In this document: positions 49,714-60,700 of the stretch, in pieces
Layout: each line of letters starts with the position of its first letter
Numbering within the stretch: the first letter of the stretch is position 1
From: Hevea brasiliensis
Taxonomy: Eukaryota > Streptophyta > Magnoliopsida > Malpighiales > Euphorbiaceae
Reading direction: 5' to 3'
Assembly: GCF_030052815.1 (NCBI RefSeq)
Contig: NC_079499.1
Location: 98,738,480-98,802,479, forward strand
DNA: 64,000 bases
Program-made: the position numbers and the translations under genes
Notes under the pieces: generated by a model
Told to the model about the DNA's origin: nothing
Databases searched by the model: none
The model's input: the letters and a program-made list of their open reading frames with translations, nothing else

Positions 49714-51202
49714 TGATGCATGCATTTTATATTATCATTTAGGTATAATTTTTATACATAATTTACCCTTGTTTATAGCTATTACTATAGATATTAGTAT
49801 ATATTTAGTCAATTTTGCCTTTTTACACTTCTTAGTTTAATTTTTGGAATTTATTTGTTTTGTAGGTTAAATTTAAAGAATTTTGGTGTATTTTGATCAG
49901 AGCAGCCATTTGGAAGAAATTAGAGTTGAATTGCAAAGTTTTGAAGTTGAGTTAAAGAAACAGAAAGTTGCACAACCTATGACACAGCTTGTGTTATAGA
50001 TTGTGTCATTGTCTGATATGAGGTTTTTCTCGGGCAAAAAGTTACACAACTTGCGATACAAGAAGCAACACAACCGATTCAGCTTGTGTCGTTTTAATGA
50101 AAATGGCTGGCATGGCACTTTCGTCCCTCTGATTTAATACATCATTTTCTCTAGAATCTTCTGCCTTTTAACCCATTATAGAGCAGACCTTTGCACCATA
50201 TAAAAACTTCTTTTTCTCTTTCTTTCCAAAAAAGGAGAAAAAGAAGGAGATTTTGCAAGAGAGAGAGAGAGAGAGAGGGGAGGAAAAGCACGTAAGATCG
50301 TTTTGCAGCAGCAGCAGAGGACATTTTCTACAATACTCCAGCAGCAGATTCTTCATCATTTAACTCGATTTTTCTGTCCCTTATCTTAGATTTTCATTAT
50401 TTGTTCATTTTTATACTTGGGTTTATCTTGAAACCATGATTTGTGAGTAGATCTTTGAGATTCTAGAGATAGGTTTGTAAATATTACTTTGTATTGTAGT
50501 TTTTGAACTGATTTAGTTATTTAAATGAGATTTGCTGCATTTTGATATATTGCTTGTGAGCTTATTGCCTTACTTGATGAATGGGCTCTCATGAAGTTAA
50601 GTTTTAATCCTTGACAGATGGACTGAAAAGTGAATGTTTGAGATAGATAATCTTGCAATAAACTTAGTTTTCTTGGTGTTAGAGATAAGCTAAGAGGATC
50701 AAGGGGACTTTCAAAATCAGTTAGAGCTTTAATTGGGTTTTTGTCAGGTTTGAAATACTGTGAAAATAGGGTTTGATTTGATGAATACCAACTTTGAAAT
50801 GCTTGAAAAATGTTTCAAAGAACTAAGAATTGATTTCCCTCAAAATTGTAATTTTCATGTGTTTGGCTATATTGGGATAAACCACATGCAAACAATATTG
50901 AAAACCCTATATCTAAAATCATTTTAATTTTTATAGAATTTAGATTTAGTTCCTCCTAATTTCATAATTAGCAATTTCAATTTAAATTTTGGTAATCTAG
51001 TTTAATTAATTTAATTAATTATTTGATTTAGCTTAAATTCCTCAAATACCAATTTTAATTTTAAATTTCATTTTTAATATCTTTAAATTTTACCATTCTA
51101 ATTAGTTTAATTCCAATTTAAGCATAATTCCCTATGGGAACGATATTTTTAAAACCATACTACTATGACCTGTGGACTTGCAGAAGCTATTTCACGGCAT
51201 CA
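49714..51202 (+). repeat. 3' LTR of Athila copy B
   Basis: 1489 bp, TGATGCATG...GGCATCA, followed directly by the AGTGC target duplication. Confidence 0.95.
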
Positions 51203-51207
51203 AGTGC

Positions 51208-51756
51208 TTAATTTCTAATGGAAATGCAGTGTGTATTAGCTTAATCCTACTAATAACGATAAGCCGGCACTACAGCTTTAATCAATTATCATTAGCCTTG
51301 GCTTCAGGCATCAAGCTTTTTCGTATTGATTAAGGTCATAATTTATTGTTTTCATTGAAGTAATAATGCATAAAATGAGAACCAAAGATGGCAAACAAAC
51401 GGCATTGCGATTCTTTTCCTGGGAAAGAATCAACCTCATGTCCTTGTCTGAATCTCTTTTTCTAATTCTAAATTTCATTTTTAAATATTCCTTTGCCGAT
51501 TCTAGTCCAAATGTAAGTCAGAAAACCGCGTTAAGCCATGTGATTATTAAATAAAAACAATTTGATGTTAGAGTTAGTACTCTCATTGAAAGAGTTCGTT
51601 TGGAGTAAAGAAAAGATGTGAGACAAAATAGACATCTTCTCTGCAACGTAATTTTAGAATGTGCAGCGACCAGTCACCAGTTTGCCGTCCAAATGTAAAT
51701 CGTCTTGTAGATTCTTCACCATCACAATGATTGGTCAGCTTTGCATTAACAAAGAA
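51208..51756. promoter_or_regulatory. Upstream region of the first lectin receptor kinase
   Basis: No gene. Parts match the upstream region of the paralogue (for example AAAACCGCGTTAAGC at about 51523 and 55636), so the duplication included promoter sequence. Confidence 0.55.
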
Positions 51757-51763
51757 TATAAAA
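51757..51763 (+). promoter_or_regulatory. TATA box of the first lectin receptor kinase
   Basis: TATAAAA, about 245 bp before the start codon, with an inverted CCAAT motif (ATTGG, 51730-51734) just upstream. The paralogue has CGTAAAA at the same aligned place. Confidence 0.55.
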
Positions 51764-51812
51764 AGAGCATATATAGAATTAATATATTGAGGGTCTTATC
51801 TCAGTTAGATTA

Positions 51813-51865
51813 GCCAAAAAATGAGTAAATAATTCACTTGGCCAAAAAATGAGTAAATAATTCAG
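51813..51865 (+). repeat. 28-bp tandem duplication in the 5' leader
   Basis: GCCAAAAAATGAGTAAATAA and the following bases are repeated directly at 51813 and 51841, in the probable 5' UTR. Confidence 0.9.
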
Positions 51866-52008
51866 AAAAGGTCAACAGAAAATCAAAAGATTTGAGGCTG
51901 TATTGTAATGTAACTTAGCCAACAATTAGGATAAGCATATAGGTGAACCAACTCTCATAGAACTCTCCACCCAATTCACCTTCTTTCTCTCCTCTATGTT
52001 TTTCAATT

Positions 52009-54054
52009 ATGGACCTCCATAGCTCAAGTTCAAGCTTTCTTTATACTCTTGCCATGGCAATCTCCATTTTCTTGTTCATGCTGTTTCTGCCCATTGCAAA
52101 CTCACTGTCCTTCAACTTCACTACTTTTGATCCCAATATGGTAGATATATCTTTCCAGGGAGATGCTTTTTCGTCTAGTAATGTTCTTCAACTGACAAAG
52201 AATGCACAAGATGCTAACCTCACCAGTAGCGTCGGCCGGGCCTCATATAAGTATCCTGTGCGACTTTGGGATGCCAAGACAAGAAGGCTTACAGACTTCA
52301 CCACCCACTTCTCCTTCATCATGAAAGCGGTTGACCCAAATCGGTTTGGCGATGGGATGTCTTTTTTCATCGCACCTTTTGATTCTCAGATCCCATACAA
52401 CTCGAGTGGCGGTTTTCTTGCATTATTTAATCGTGATACTGCTTTCAATGCCTCCAAAGAAAATCAAATCATTGCAGTTGAGTTTGATAGTTTTCAAAAT
52501 CCTTGGGATCCGAGCGATAATCATGTGGGCATCAATGTGAATTCAATTATATCTGTGACAAATGTAACATGGAAGAGCAGCATTAGAAACGGGTCACAGG
52601 CTAATGCATGGGTAAGTTATAATTCCACCACCAGAAATTTAAGTGTTTTTCTAACTTATGCCCAGAATCCTGTGTTTAGTGGTAATTCTAGCCTTTCATA
52701 CATTGTTGATTTGAGGGATTTTTTGCCCGAATGGGTTAGAGTAGGTTTCTCTGCGTCTACAGGGTCTTGGGTTGAACTACATAAAGTTATCTCTTGGGAT
52801 TTTGATTCCAGCTTGGAAATTAATCAGAAAGCCAGAAACAAAACAGGATTGCTTGTTGGTATATCTGTGGGTTTGGGATTCTTGGCTTGTGCTATCATAG
52901 GTGTGATTTGGTTAGTGTTTTGGAGAAGAAGGCATGGTGGGAGAAACGAAGATGAGGCTGATGATATTTCCATGGATGATGAATTTGAAAAAGGAACGGG
53001 ACCTAAGAGATTTACTTTCACTGAACTAAGTCGCGCAACAAGCAACTTTGCTGAGAGTGGAAAGCTAGGGGAAGGAGGATTCGGAGGCGTTTACAAGGGA
53101 TTGTTGAGCGAATCCAACACACAAATCGCTGTTAAGAAGGTCTCAAGAGGATCAAAACAAGGTAAAAAGGAGTACGTATCAGAAGTGAAGATCATTAGTC
53201 GTTTGAGACACAGAAATTTGGTTCAACTTATTGGTTGGTGCCATGAAAGAGGTGAGTTCCTTCTTGTTTACGAGTTCATGCCCAATGGAAGCCTTGATTA
53301 CCATCTCTTTGGAGGGGAAACTATGTTAATTTGGAGTGTGAGGTACAAAATTGCTCTCGGGCTGGCTTCTGCCCTGTTATATCTCCATGAAGAGTGGGAG
53401 CAATGCGTAGTGCATAGAGACATCAAGTCCAGCAATGTAATGTTGGATTCAAATTTCAATGCCAAGCTTGGTGACTTTGGTCTGGCCAGACTTGTAGACC
53501 ATGAGCTGGGTTCGCAAACTACAGTTTTGGCAGGCACGATGGGCTATTTAGCTCCAGAATGTGTCACCACAGGCAAAGCCAGTAAAGAATCAGATGTATA
53601 CAGTTTCGGGGTGGTTGCACTCGAAATCACATGTGGAAGGAGACCAGTCGATACAAGGCAAGAACCAAATAAGGTAAGGCTTGTGCAGTGGGTATGGGAC
53701 CTGTATGGTAAAGGGCAGCTTCTGGAAGCTGTGGACATAAGGTTGAGTAAAGAATTTGATGAGCGGCAATTGGAATGCTTGATGATTGTTGGATTATGGT
53801 GCTGCCATCCTGACTCTGCACTTCGGCCACCTATAAGGCAAGTGATAAATGTCCTGAATTTTGAAGCTCCATTGCCTAGCCTTCCAGCAAAGTTGCCAGT
53901 GCCAATGTATTGTGCACCTCCCATGAGTCAGTGCAAGTTCTCCTACACATCTTCGGGCTTGACAACTTCTGAGAGCAGCTGCACTACGAATTCCTCGCTC
54001 TTGACAGGCGGGTCTGCAAAATCTCTTTTGAAACAAGAGAAACATAATGTCTGA
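52009..54054 (+). CDS. L-type lectin-domain receptor kinase (clade IX type), intact
   Basis: 681 residues, single exon. A plasma-membrane receptor-like kinase: a legume-lectin-like outer domain senses an unknown ligand and a cytoplasmic Ser/Thr kinase signals. Signal peptide 1-32; lectin domain about 33-275 with many N-glycosylation sites (NxS/T); membrane span about 280-305 followed by WRRRH; kinase about 346-625. Key residues: glycine loop GEGGFGG (about 354), catalytic Lys about 376, HRD at 469-471 with KSSN, and DFG at 489-491. It is an RD-type kinase. The start is the ATG that opens the signal peptide. Clade IX members in other plants take part in defence and cell-death responses; the role here is inferred only. 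A tandem paralogue lies 3.4 kb downstream. Confidence 0.95.
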   Translation: MDLHSSSSSFLYTLAMAISIFLFMLFLPIANSLSFNFTTFDPNMVDISFQGDAFSSSNVLQLTKNAQDANLTSSVGRASYKYPVRLWDAKTRRLTDFTTHFSFIMKAVDPNRFGDGMSFFIAPFDSQIPYNSSGGFLALFNRDTAFNASKENQIIAVEFDSFQNPWDPSDNHVGINVNSIISVTNVTWKSSIRNGSQANAWVSYNSTTRNLSVFLTYAQNPVFSGNSSLSYIVDLRDFLPEWVRVGFSASTGSWVELHKVISWDFDSSLEINQKARNKTGLLVGISVGLGFLACAIIGVIWLVFWRRRHGGRNEDEADDISMDDEFEKGTGPKRFTFTELSRATSNFAESGKLGEGGFGGVYKGLLSESNTQIAVKKVSRGSKQGKKEYVSEVKIISRLRHRNLVQLIGWCHERGEFLLVYEFMPNGSLDYHLFGGETMLIWSVRYKIALGLASALLYLHEEWEQCVVHRDIKSSNVMLDSNFNAKLGDFGLARLVDHELGSQTTVLAGTMGYLAPECVTTGKASKESDVYSFGVVALEITCGRRPVDTRQEPNKVRLVQWVWDLYGKGQLLEAVDIRLSKEFDERQLECLMIVGLWCCHPDSALRPPIRQVINVLNFEAPLPSLPAKLPVPMYCAPPMSQCKFSYTSSGLTTSESSCTTNSSLLTGGSAKSLLKQEKHNV

Positions 54055-54926
54055 TCTTCTCAAGTCCATAGGCTGCAAAAATTAACTTTCCCTTGTAATG
54101 TATCTGTGCTTATTGTAAATTTCCCTGTTAAGCTTATAGAGCTTATTGTTTTATCGATTATTATCAATGAAATAGTCCCACATTGGAGTTGTTTTCTGCC
54201 ATATGTTCCTTTAAGAGTCAAATTGGCAAGTTATCACATGATGAACATATATTCCATTTACCTGCTGGTTGACCATTGATGAAAGCATCATGACCAGCCT
54301 TAATCAACTGTAAGAAGAGGATTCTGTCCATTCTTCAAAAACCCTTCATTTAATGGTCATGTTTACGACGGTTTCAACAGTCATGTTACGATGGTTTCAA
54401 CTCGAAAATGGTTGCAATTGCAAGGCTGCTTATTTAAAAAAAAAAAAAAAAAAAAAGGTCATTGTTCCACTTCTCCATCTGCGTTGAAGCTGAAGCCGTC
54501 GACTAAGTGTGAAATCTATGGATTCGATTGTTCATTTGCTTGCTTTTCGTTAATTGCTCCACTACTCTCCCCCTCTTTTCTATTTTATTTGGTTCATTGT
54601 ATTTTTTAGTTACTAACATATTTGCATTCATTTCGGTTTTTTATATTGTGTTGATTTTTTTTTTTATTTGAATTGATTTGTGCTTTGCATTTTTATCTTT
54701 TGATTTGTGTTTGGCTTGAGAGAATTCAAGAAAATGAGATACAATAACATAACCTTTTGACTTGCCAGAAAGCTAGAGAATATCTGGAAAGCAATGAAAA
54801 ATTTTAAAATTGAAAAATTGTACTAAACCAAACTGATTTATTTCCATTTAATTTGATTTAGTTGTTTGCATAATTTGCTTTGATTCAAGTTTTATATTTA
54901 TAAGAAATTTAATTTTTAATTTACTC

Positions 54927-54957
<31 letters not shown>

Positions 54958-55083
54958 GCCTCCAATGCTAAAAGCCATAGCAAGAATGCTAAGTCTTCTG
55001 TCTTTTCTACATGGTTTCCTTGAAACTTCACAAAAACAACCGGCATTAATTGCAATTCTTTTTTTAGGAAAGCATCAACTTAT
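54055..55083. other. Downstream region of the first lectin kinase
   Basis: Holds the 3' UTR; an AATGAAATAG stretch near 54167 could act as polyadenylation signal. An A-run lies at about 54428-54457 and a (GA)n tract at about 54940-54956. No gene. Confidence 0.5.
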
Positions 55084-55358
55084 TAATCTCTCCGTCTTAT
55101 TGTAATAGCTTACAAAGTTTTTTGTACAAGAATTAAAAAATAATAATTAAATAACATTATTTTTATTAAAATAAATATTAATAATTAATTAAAATATTTT
55201 TATAATATTATTGAAATATAAAAAATTATTAAAAAGAGAAAATATATTAAAAATAATAATAGATACAAAAATAAAGTTAAAAAAATACTTTCTTGCTTTT
55301 CTAAAATAACAAATAAATTGAAATAAGAAAACTTTTTCTAAATCAAACGAAGAGAGTA
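55084..55358. mobile_element. Stowaway-like MITE upstream of the second lectin kinase
   Basis: Left end TAATCTCTCCGTCTTATT, right end AAATCAAACGAAGAGAGTA. The ends are imperfect inverted repeats of the CTCCCTCCGT type with TA at each side. The interior is AT-rich and non-coding. The aligned upstream region of the first kinase (about 51425-51440) lacks it, which supports insertion after the duplication. Confidence 0.55.
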
Positions 55359-57440
55359 CGTTGCTATGCTATTTGTCTATCTTGATTTTTTTTTCTAATA
55401 TTGAATCAACCAATGTCTTTTTCTGAATCTGTTTTTCTAACTCTAAGCCTTCTTTGATTGCTTAATTGTCCAATGAAAGGAAATTAAAATAATAATAATA
55501 ATAATAATAATAAATCAAAAGAAAAGAAAGGAAACTTATTTTTCATTATTTTAATTTTGCATCTTTAAATGTTACATCAACCTTTCCTTTTTTATCCATT
55601 AATTTATTATATTATAGTGCAAATATAAGGGAGAAAACCGCGTTAAGCAATGTGTTCATTAAATAATATAATAAGGAATTGGATACTTGAGTTGGTATTT
55701 TCATTTAAATACTTAATTTGGAGTGGTGTGATACATAATAGACATCTGAACTAATGATAAATTGTCTTACTCATCCTTCCCATCACAATGAGTGCTGGGC
55801 TTTGCATTAACCAAGTCCAGTTTCCGATTAACTATTCTGTAAACATGTCACATTTCGATCTAAATTAAATCAGCAGAAATTATTGAGCAAATTCATGCAC
55901 TAATCATCCTAATGATTGACTAACAATTACAAACTTAATAAGAACGTAAAAGGAGCGAATACAGAATTAATATATTATGAGTCTTATCTCAGTTAGATTG
56001 GACTATGTTGAAATCCCGCATTAGGAGAATAAAATATGTAAAGATAAAATGATAAATATAAATGATTGAATTGTAATATAAAAATGACAAATCATTTTAA
56101 CATGGAAAATAATTTTTTATTTGTTCAGTATTATTTCTAAATTTAATAGACTAAGTCAAATAATGAGTATGTCACCAGATTTTTTTTCACTTAATAGTTA
56201 GTTCTATGAATTTTGAGTTAACGATTAGAAATTAGCTTAGCTTAATTTGTTAGTTTTTTTTCTGAATTTAAATAAATAAAATTTAAAAAATTTACTATTT
56301 AGTCCCTGCCACTAGCAACTCTTCCTCTCCATTAGCTTCTTCATAACACAAAGGACCAAATTCTTTTACAAAGATTTCTTGGTCATTGGATTTCAGGGTA
56401 GGAGATAATGGTGGCATTTGGGTTAATGAAAATTGAAAGAGATGCGTTTGAAAAGGAAAACAAAATAGATTATAGAAGAGAAAATTTTAGATAGATATCC
56501 TGAAACATAATTTAAAGGAATTTTGATTTGGGTGCTTGGGTCTTTATCTCTGCTTCCCTAAGTGCCTCTTAGGCGTGTGTGTCGATATGCTTCTCTGCCC
56601 TTAATCAAGAAACCATCTAGAAGCATCTTGTAACTCCCTAATCTTGTTTTGGGCCAAAAAAAATAAAAGAAAAACAACGTAATTCCATCTTTCAACGCTC
56701 TTGGGTAGTTTGTCATTCTTCAGTCTACATGATCACAAAAATAGTTTGGATTATATTTAAATTAGTGAAATATTGAAAATTTTATATGTTCTGCAATATG
56801 ATAATGAGATAGAAATGTAGAGATGAGATTTTGAGATAGGAAAGCAAAGAACATAGGAAAACAAGGGAAAGAGGGAAAAATGTGGGGAGAGAGAGATAAT
56901 ATGGGAAAGAGAGAAATAATATGGGAAAGAGAGAAATAATAGCTAGAGAGTGAGAGAGGGATAGAGATGAAAAGTAAGGAGAGAAGGAGAGAGAGAGAGA
57001 GATAAACAATAGGGGGAGCGAGAGATTCAAAGTTTTCTCTCTATTTGGACGATTAACAACTAGATTGGATGGAAGGACTTCCAATTTTGATAAAATGAAA
57101 TCTAAGAGGCTAAATAGTTTCTAAAATATAAGAATCAAATCGTTATTAATGGTAAAACTCAATGACTAAATAATAAATTTTTCAAAAAATTTTAGCTTAT
57201 TAAACAAAAATACAAAAAGATTACAAGCCAAACAATTAGAATAAACAGAGAGATTATTAGGTATACCCTCTGTCCGAAAACATGAGTCTAACCTCGATAA
57301 TTAAAAAAAAATCTATTTTATTGTACGCAAGAGAGCAATATTTTGTGTCAATAATTAGCCGGACAAGCATATAGTTGAACCAACTGTCATTGGACTCTCC
57401 ACATAGTTCATCTTCTTTCTCGCCTCTATGCTTTTCAATC
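55359..57440. promoter_or_regulatory. Upstream region of the second lectin kinase, with a 1.3-kb insertion
   Basis: Blocks at about 55400-56003 and 57349-57440 match the upstream region of the first kinase. About 1.35 kb in between (56003-57349) replaces only about 100 bp there. The insertion is AT-rich with GA-rich tandem runs (ATGGGAAAGAGAGAAATAAT at 56881-56940) and no gene. The TATA position of the first copy reads CGTAAAA here (about 55945). Confidence 0.6.
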
Positions 57441-59498
57441 ATGGATCTCTATGGCTCAAGTTCATGCCTTCTCTATACTCTTGTCATGGCAATCTCCATT
57501 TTCTTGTTCATGCTGTTTCTGCCCATTGCAAACTCACTGTCCTTCAACTTCACTACTTTTGATCCCAATATGGCAGATATATCCTTCCAGGGCGATGCTT
57601 TCACGTCCAATAATGTTCTTCAACTGACAAAGAATGAAAAAGTTGACGATAACGATAACTTCAGATACAGCGTTGGCCGGGCCTCATATAAGCATCCAGT
57701 GCGACTTTGGGATGCCAAGACAAGAAGGCTTACAGACTTCACCGCCCACTTCTCCTTCATCATGAAAAGGATTCATGACAAATACCAATCTGGCGATGGG
57801 ATGTCTTTTTTCATCGCACCAGTTGACTCTCAGATCCCAGACAATTCGAGTGGTGGTTTTCTTGCATTATTTAATAATGATACTGCCTTAAATGCCTCCA
57901 AAGAAAATCAAATCATTGCGGTTGAGTTTGATAGTTTTAAAAACGCATGGGATCCGGACGGTAATCATGTAGGCATCCTTGTGAATTCAATTATATCTGT
58001 GACAAATGTAACATGGAACAGCAGCATTACGAACGGGTCACAGGCTAATGCATGGGTAAGTTATAACTCCACTACCAGAAATTTAAGTGTTTTTCTAACT
58101 TACGCCCAGAATCCTGTGTTTAGTGGTAATTCTAGCCTTTCATATATTGTTGATTTGAGAGATTTTTTGCCCGAATGGGTTAGAGTAGGTTTCTCTGCTT
58201 CAACAGGGATGTCGGTTGAATTACATAACATTATCTCTTGGGATTTTGATTCAAGCTTGGAAATTAATCAGAAAGCCAGGCACAAAACAGGATTGCTTGT
58301 TTGTATATCTGTGGATTTGGGGATCTTCGCTTGTGCTGTAATAGGTGTGTTTTGGTTAGTGTTTTGGAGAAAAAGGCATGGTGGTAGAAACGAAGATGAG
58401 GCTGATGATGTTTCTATGGATGATGAATTTGAAAAAAGAACAGGACCTAAGAGGTTCACTTTTGCTGAACTAAGTCGCGCAACAAGCGACTTTGCTGAGA
58501 GTGGAAAGCTAGGGGAAGGAGGATTCGGAGGCGTTTACAAGGGACTGTTGAGCGAATCCAACACACAAATAGCTGTTAAGAAGTTCTCAAGGGGATCGAA
58601 ACAGGGTAAAAAGGAGTACGTATCAGAAGTGAAGATCATTACTCGATTGAGACACAGAAATTTGGTTCAACTTATTGGTTTGTGCCATGAAAGAGGTGAG
58701 TTCCTTCTTGTCTACGAGTTCCTGCCTAATGGAAGCCTCGACTCCCATCTCTTTGGAGGGGAAACTATGTTAATTTGGAGTGTGAGGTACAAAATCGCTT
58801 TTGGGTTGGCTTCTGCCCTGTTATATCTCCATGAAGAGTGGGAACAATGTGTAGTACATAGAGATATCAAGTCCAGCAACGTCATGTTGGATTCAAATTT
58901 CAATGCCAAGCTTGGTGATTTTGGTCTGGCCAGACTTGTAGACCATGAGCTGGGTTCGCAGACAACAGTTTTGGCAGGCACGATGGGCTACTTAGCTCCA
59001 GAATGTGTCACCACAGGGAAAGCCAGTAAAGAATCGGATGTGTACGGTTTCGGGGTGGTAGCACTCGAAATCACAAGTGGAAGGAGGCCAGTCGATACAA
59101 CGCAAGAACCAAATAAGGTAAGGCTTGTGGAATAGGTATGGGACCTGTATGGAAAAGGGCATCTTCTTGAAGCTGTAGACAAGAGGTTGACTAATGAATT
59201 TGATGAGCGGCAATTGGAATGCTTGATGATTGTAGGATTATGGTGCTGCCATCCTGATTTTGCACATCGGCCATCAATAAGGCAAGTGATAAGTGTCCTG
59301 AATTTTGAAGCTCCATTGCCTAGCCTTCCTGCAAAGTTGCCAGTGCCAATATACTATGCACCTCCTATGAATCTGCGCGAATTCTCCTCCACATCTTCGG
59401 GCTTAACAACTTCTGAGAGCAGCCGCACTACGAATTCCTCCCCCTTGCCATCTAGGTCTACTAAACCTCTTTTGAATGAAGAGGAGCCTAATGTCTGA
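57441..59498 (+). pseudogene. L-type lectin-domain receptor kinase, broken by one nonsense codon
   Basis: Tandem paralogue of 52009-54054, in one continuous frame of 686 codons except for TAG at 59133-59135 (codon 565), where the paralogue has TGG. The ATG at 57441 matches the start of the intact copy; an in-frame ATG at 57375 is upstream of it. Signal peptide, lectin domain, membrane span, glycine loop, catalytic Lys, HRD and DFG are all present. A truncated product would lose the last third of the C-terminal kinase lobe and the tail. The rest stays open and well conserved, so the break is recent, an allele, or possibly a sequencing error. Promoter decay upstream argues for true loss. Confidence 0.9.
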
Positions 59499-60370
59499 TC
59501 TTCTCTAGATTATAGGCTTCAAAACTTATACCTGTGGTTATTTTAAATTTCCTCATTAATGTCTTATTAACGTACCTGTGCCTATTGTAAATTTCCTTAT
59601 TAATATGGCTGAACATATAGAGTGTGGTCCATGAATGTCTTAAACTCATTATATTCCATTCACCTGCTGGTTGATCATTGATGAAAACATGCAAAACAAG
59701 ACCAGCCGAATCTACTGTAAGAAGAGGATTCTGTACATTCTTCTAAAACCCTACATTTGGATCTATATTTACACTGAAGGTCACGAGAAGTGAAGAAGTT
59801 ATCAGGATTTAAATTCCTAATCTATTGCTCTGCGAGACAGGCTCTTTACACTGAAGGTCACTGAAGGAAATCCCCTAAGCCAAACTGAAAGCATGTAAAT
59901 TGAGATTCAATGTTTGTTCAATACATGTTACATCAAATCCAAAGACAATTTTTATGTTAATCAATATCAGCTACCTAAACATAACATATAGCCCCTGCTT
60001 CCTACTTCTAAAATTTGATTGATTTGTTGGTGTTGCCATAAATTTATAGGACAATGATGCTTCTAAAATATGAATTTCTTGGTGAACCAAATGATTATCC
60101 AGACATTAATTCTTATCTATTGAAAAGCTAAATTAAGAAGTGTTTTACACTTATCTGATTCTGAAAATAGAAAAATATTTTTACATCTTAACAGATTTAA
60201 ATCGTCAAAGATTATTACAATTCTATCTTTTTTTAACTAATTCTTCAACTTCATTTTTTTGAGTGATCCACAAACAGTCTAACCATCCAACTCCACATCT
60301 ACTGTCAATAGTTTCCAAACTTCATTTTGACATTCATGGTATATCAAAATTTTTAATCATTTGGGCAGAT
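59499..60370. other. Downstream region of the second lectin kinase
   Basis: The first part repeats the sequence downstream of the first kinase (GTAAGAAGAGGATTCTGT at both), so the duplication extends beyond the coding region. ACACTGAAGGTCAC occurs twice near 59771 and 59847. No gene. Confidence 0.6.
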
Positions 60371-60690
60371 TGTTAGAACTAAAACAGCAAAAACAGAAAT
60401 CAAACAACAGCAGATAGAGGAAAAAAAAACTTTTTTTGCTATTTTTGTTATTAGACTTTTTTTATCTTTCAAACCTCTAAATTACTCCCCTCTTTATAGT
60501 CTGTAGAGGGAGTTTGTTACAGAAAAATCAGCAATTATTATGCTAAAAAATAGTTTCTACATGGACTGTTTCAGCTCCACTTTTATTGTCCACTACTCCT
60601 ACATACTAGCAGAAGAAATAACAAATAAACTCAATCAAAAAACAATGACAGCAACATTTAAATTTATTCAGCAAGTTTATAACGGTAACA
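60371..60690 (-). repeat. 3' LTR of the copia element
   Basis: 320 bp. On the plus strand it begins TGTTAGAACT and ends GGTAACA, so the LTR has TGTTA...TAACA inverted ends. A TATA box (CTATAAAG, minus strand, about 60492-60499) lies within. Borders are inferred from the polypurine tract and the inverted ends. Confidence 0.75.
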
Positions 60691-60700
60691 ATCACCCCCT
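60691..60700 (-). other. Polypurine tract of the copia element
   Basis: Minus strand AAGGGGGTGA, overlapping the last base of the pol stop codon and abutting the LTR. Confidence 0.75.

Larger units (their letters stand above)
39543..51202 (+). mobile_element. Complete Athila-like Ty3/gypsy retrotransposon, copy B
   Basis: 11,660 bp flanked by AGTGC at 39538-39542 and 51203-51207, a perfect 5-bp target duplication. LTRs run 39543-41061 and 49714-51202, both starting TGATGCATG and ending CATCA (TGATG...CATCA inverted ends). A tRNA-Asp primer-binding site, gag, protease, reverse transcriptase, RNase H and integrase lie in gypsy order, followed by a 3-kb non-coding region and a purine tract. Many stops and at least five frameshifts inactivate it. 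In one 205-base stretch the two LTRs differ at about 13 sites, so it is not a recent insertion. Confidence 0.95.

Noticed and set aside
53794..54078. Antisense open stretches over the lectin kinases
   Set aside because: Shadows of strongly conserved coding sequence on the plus strand.
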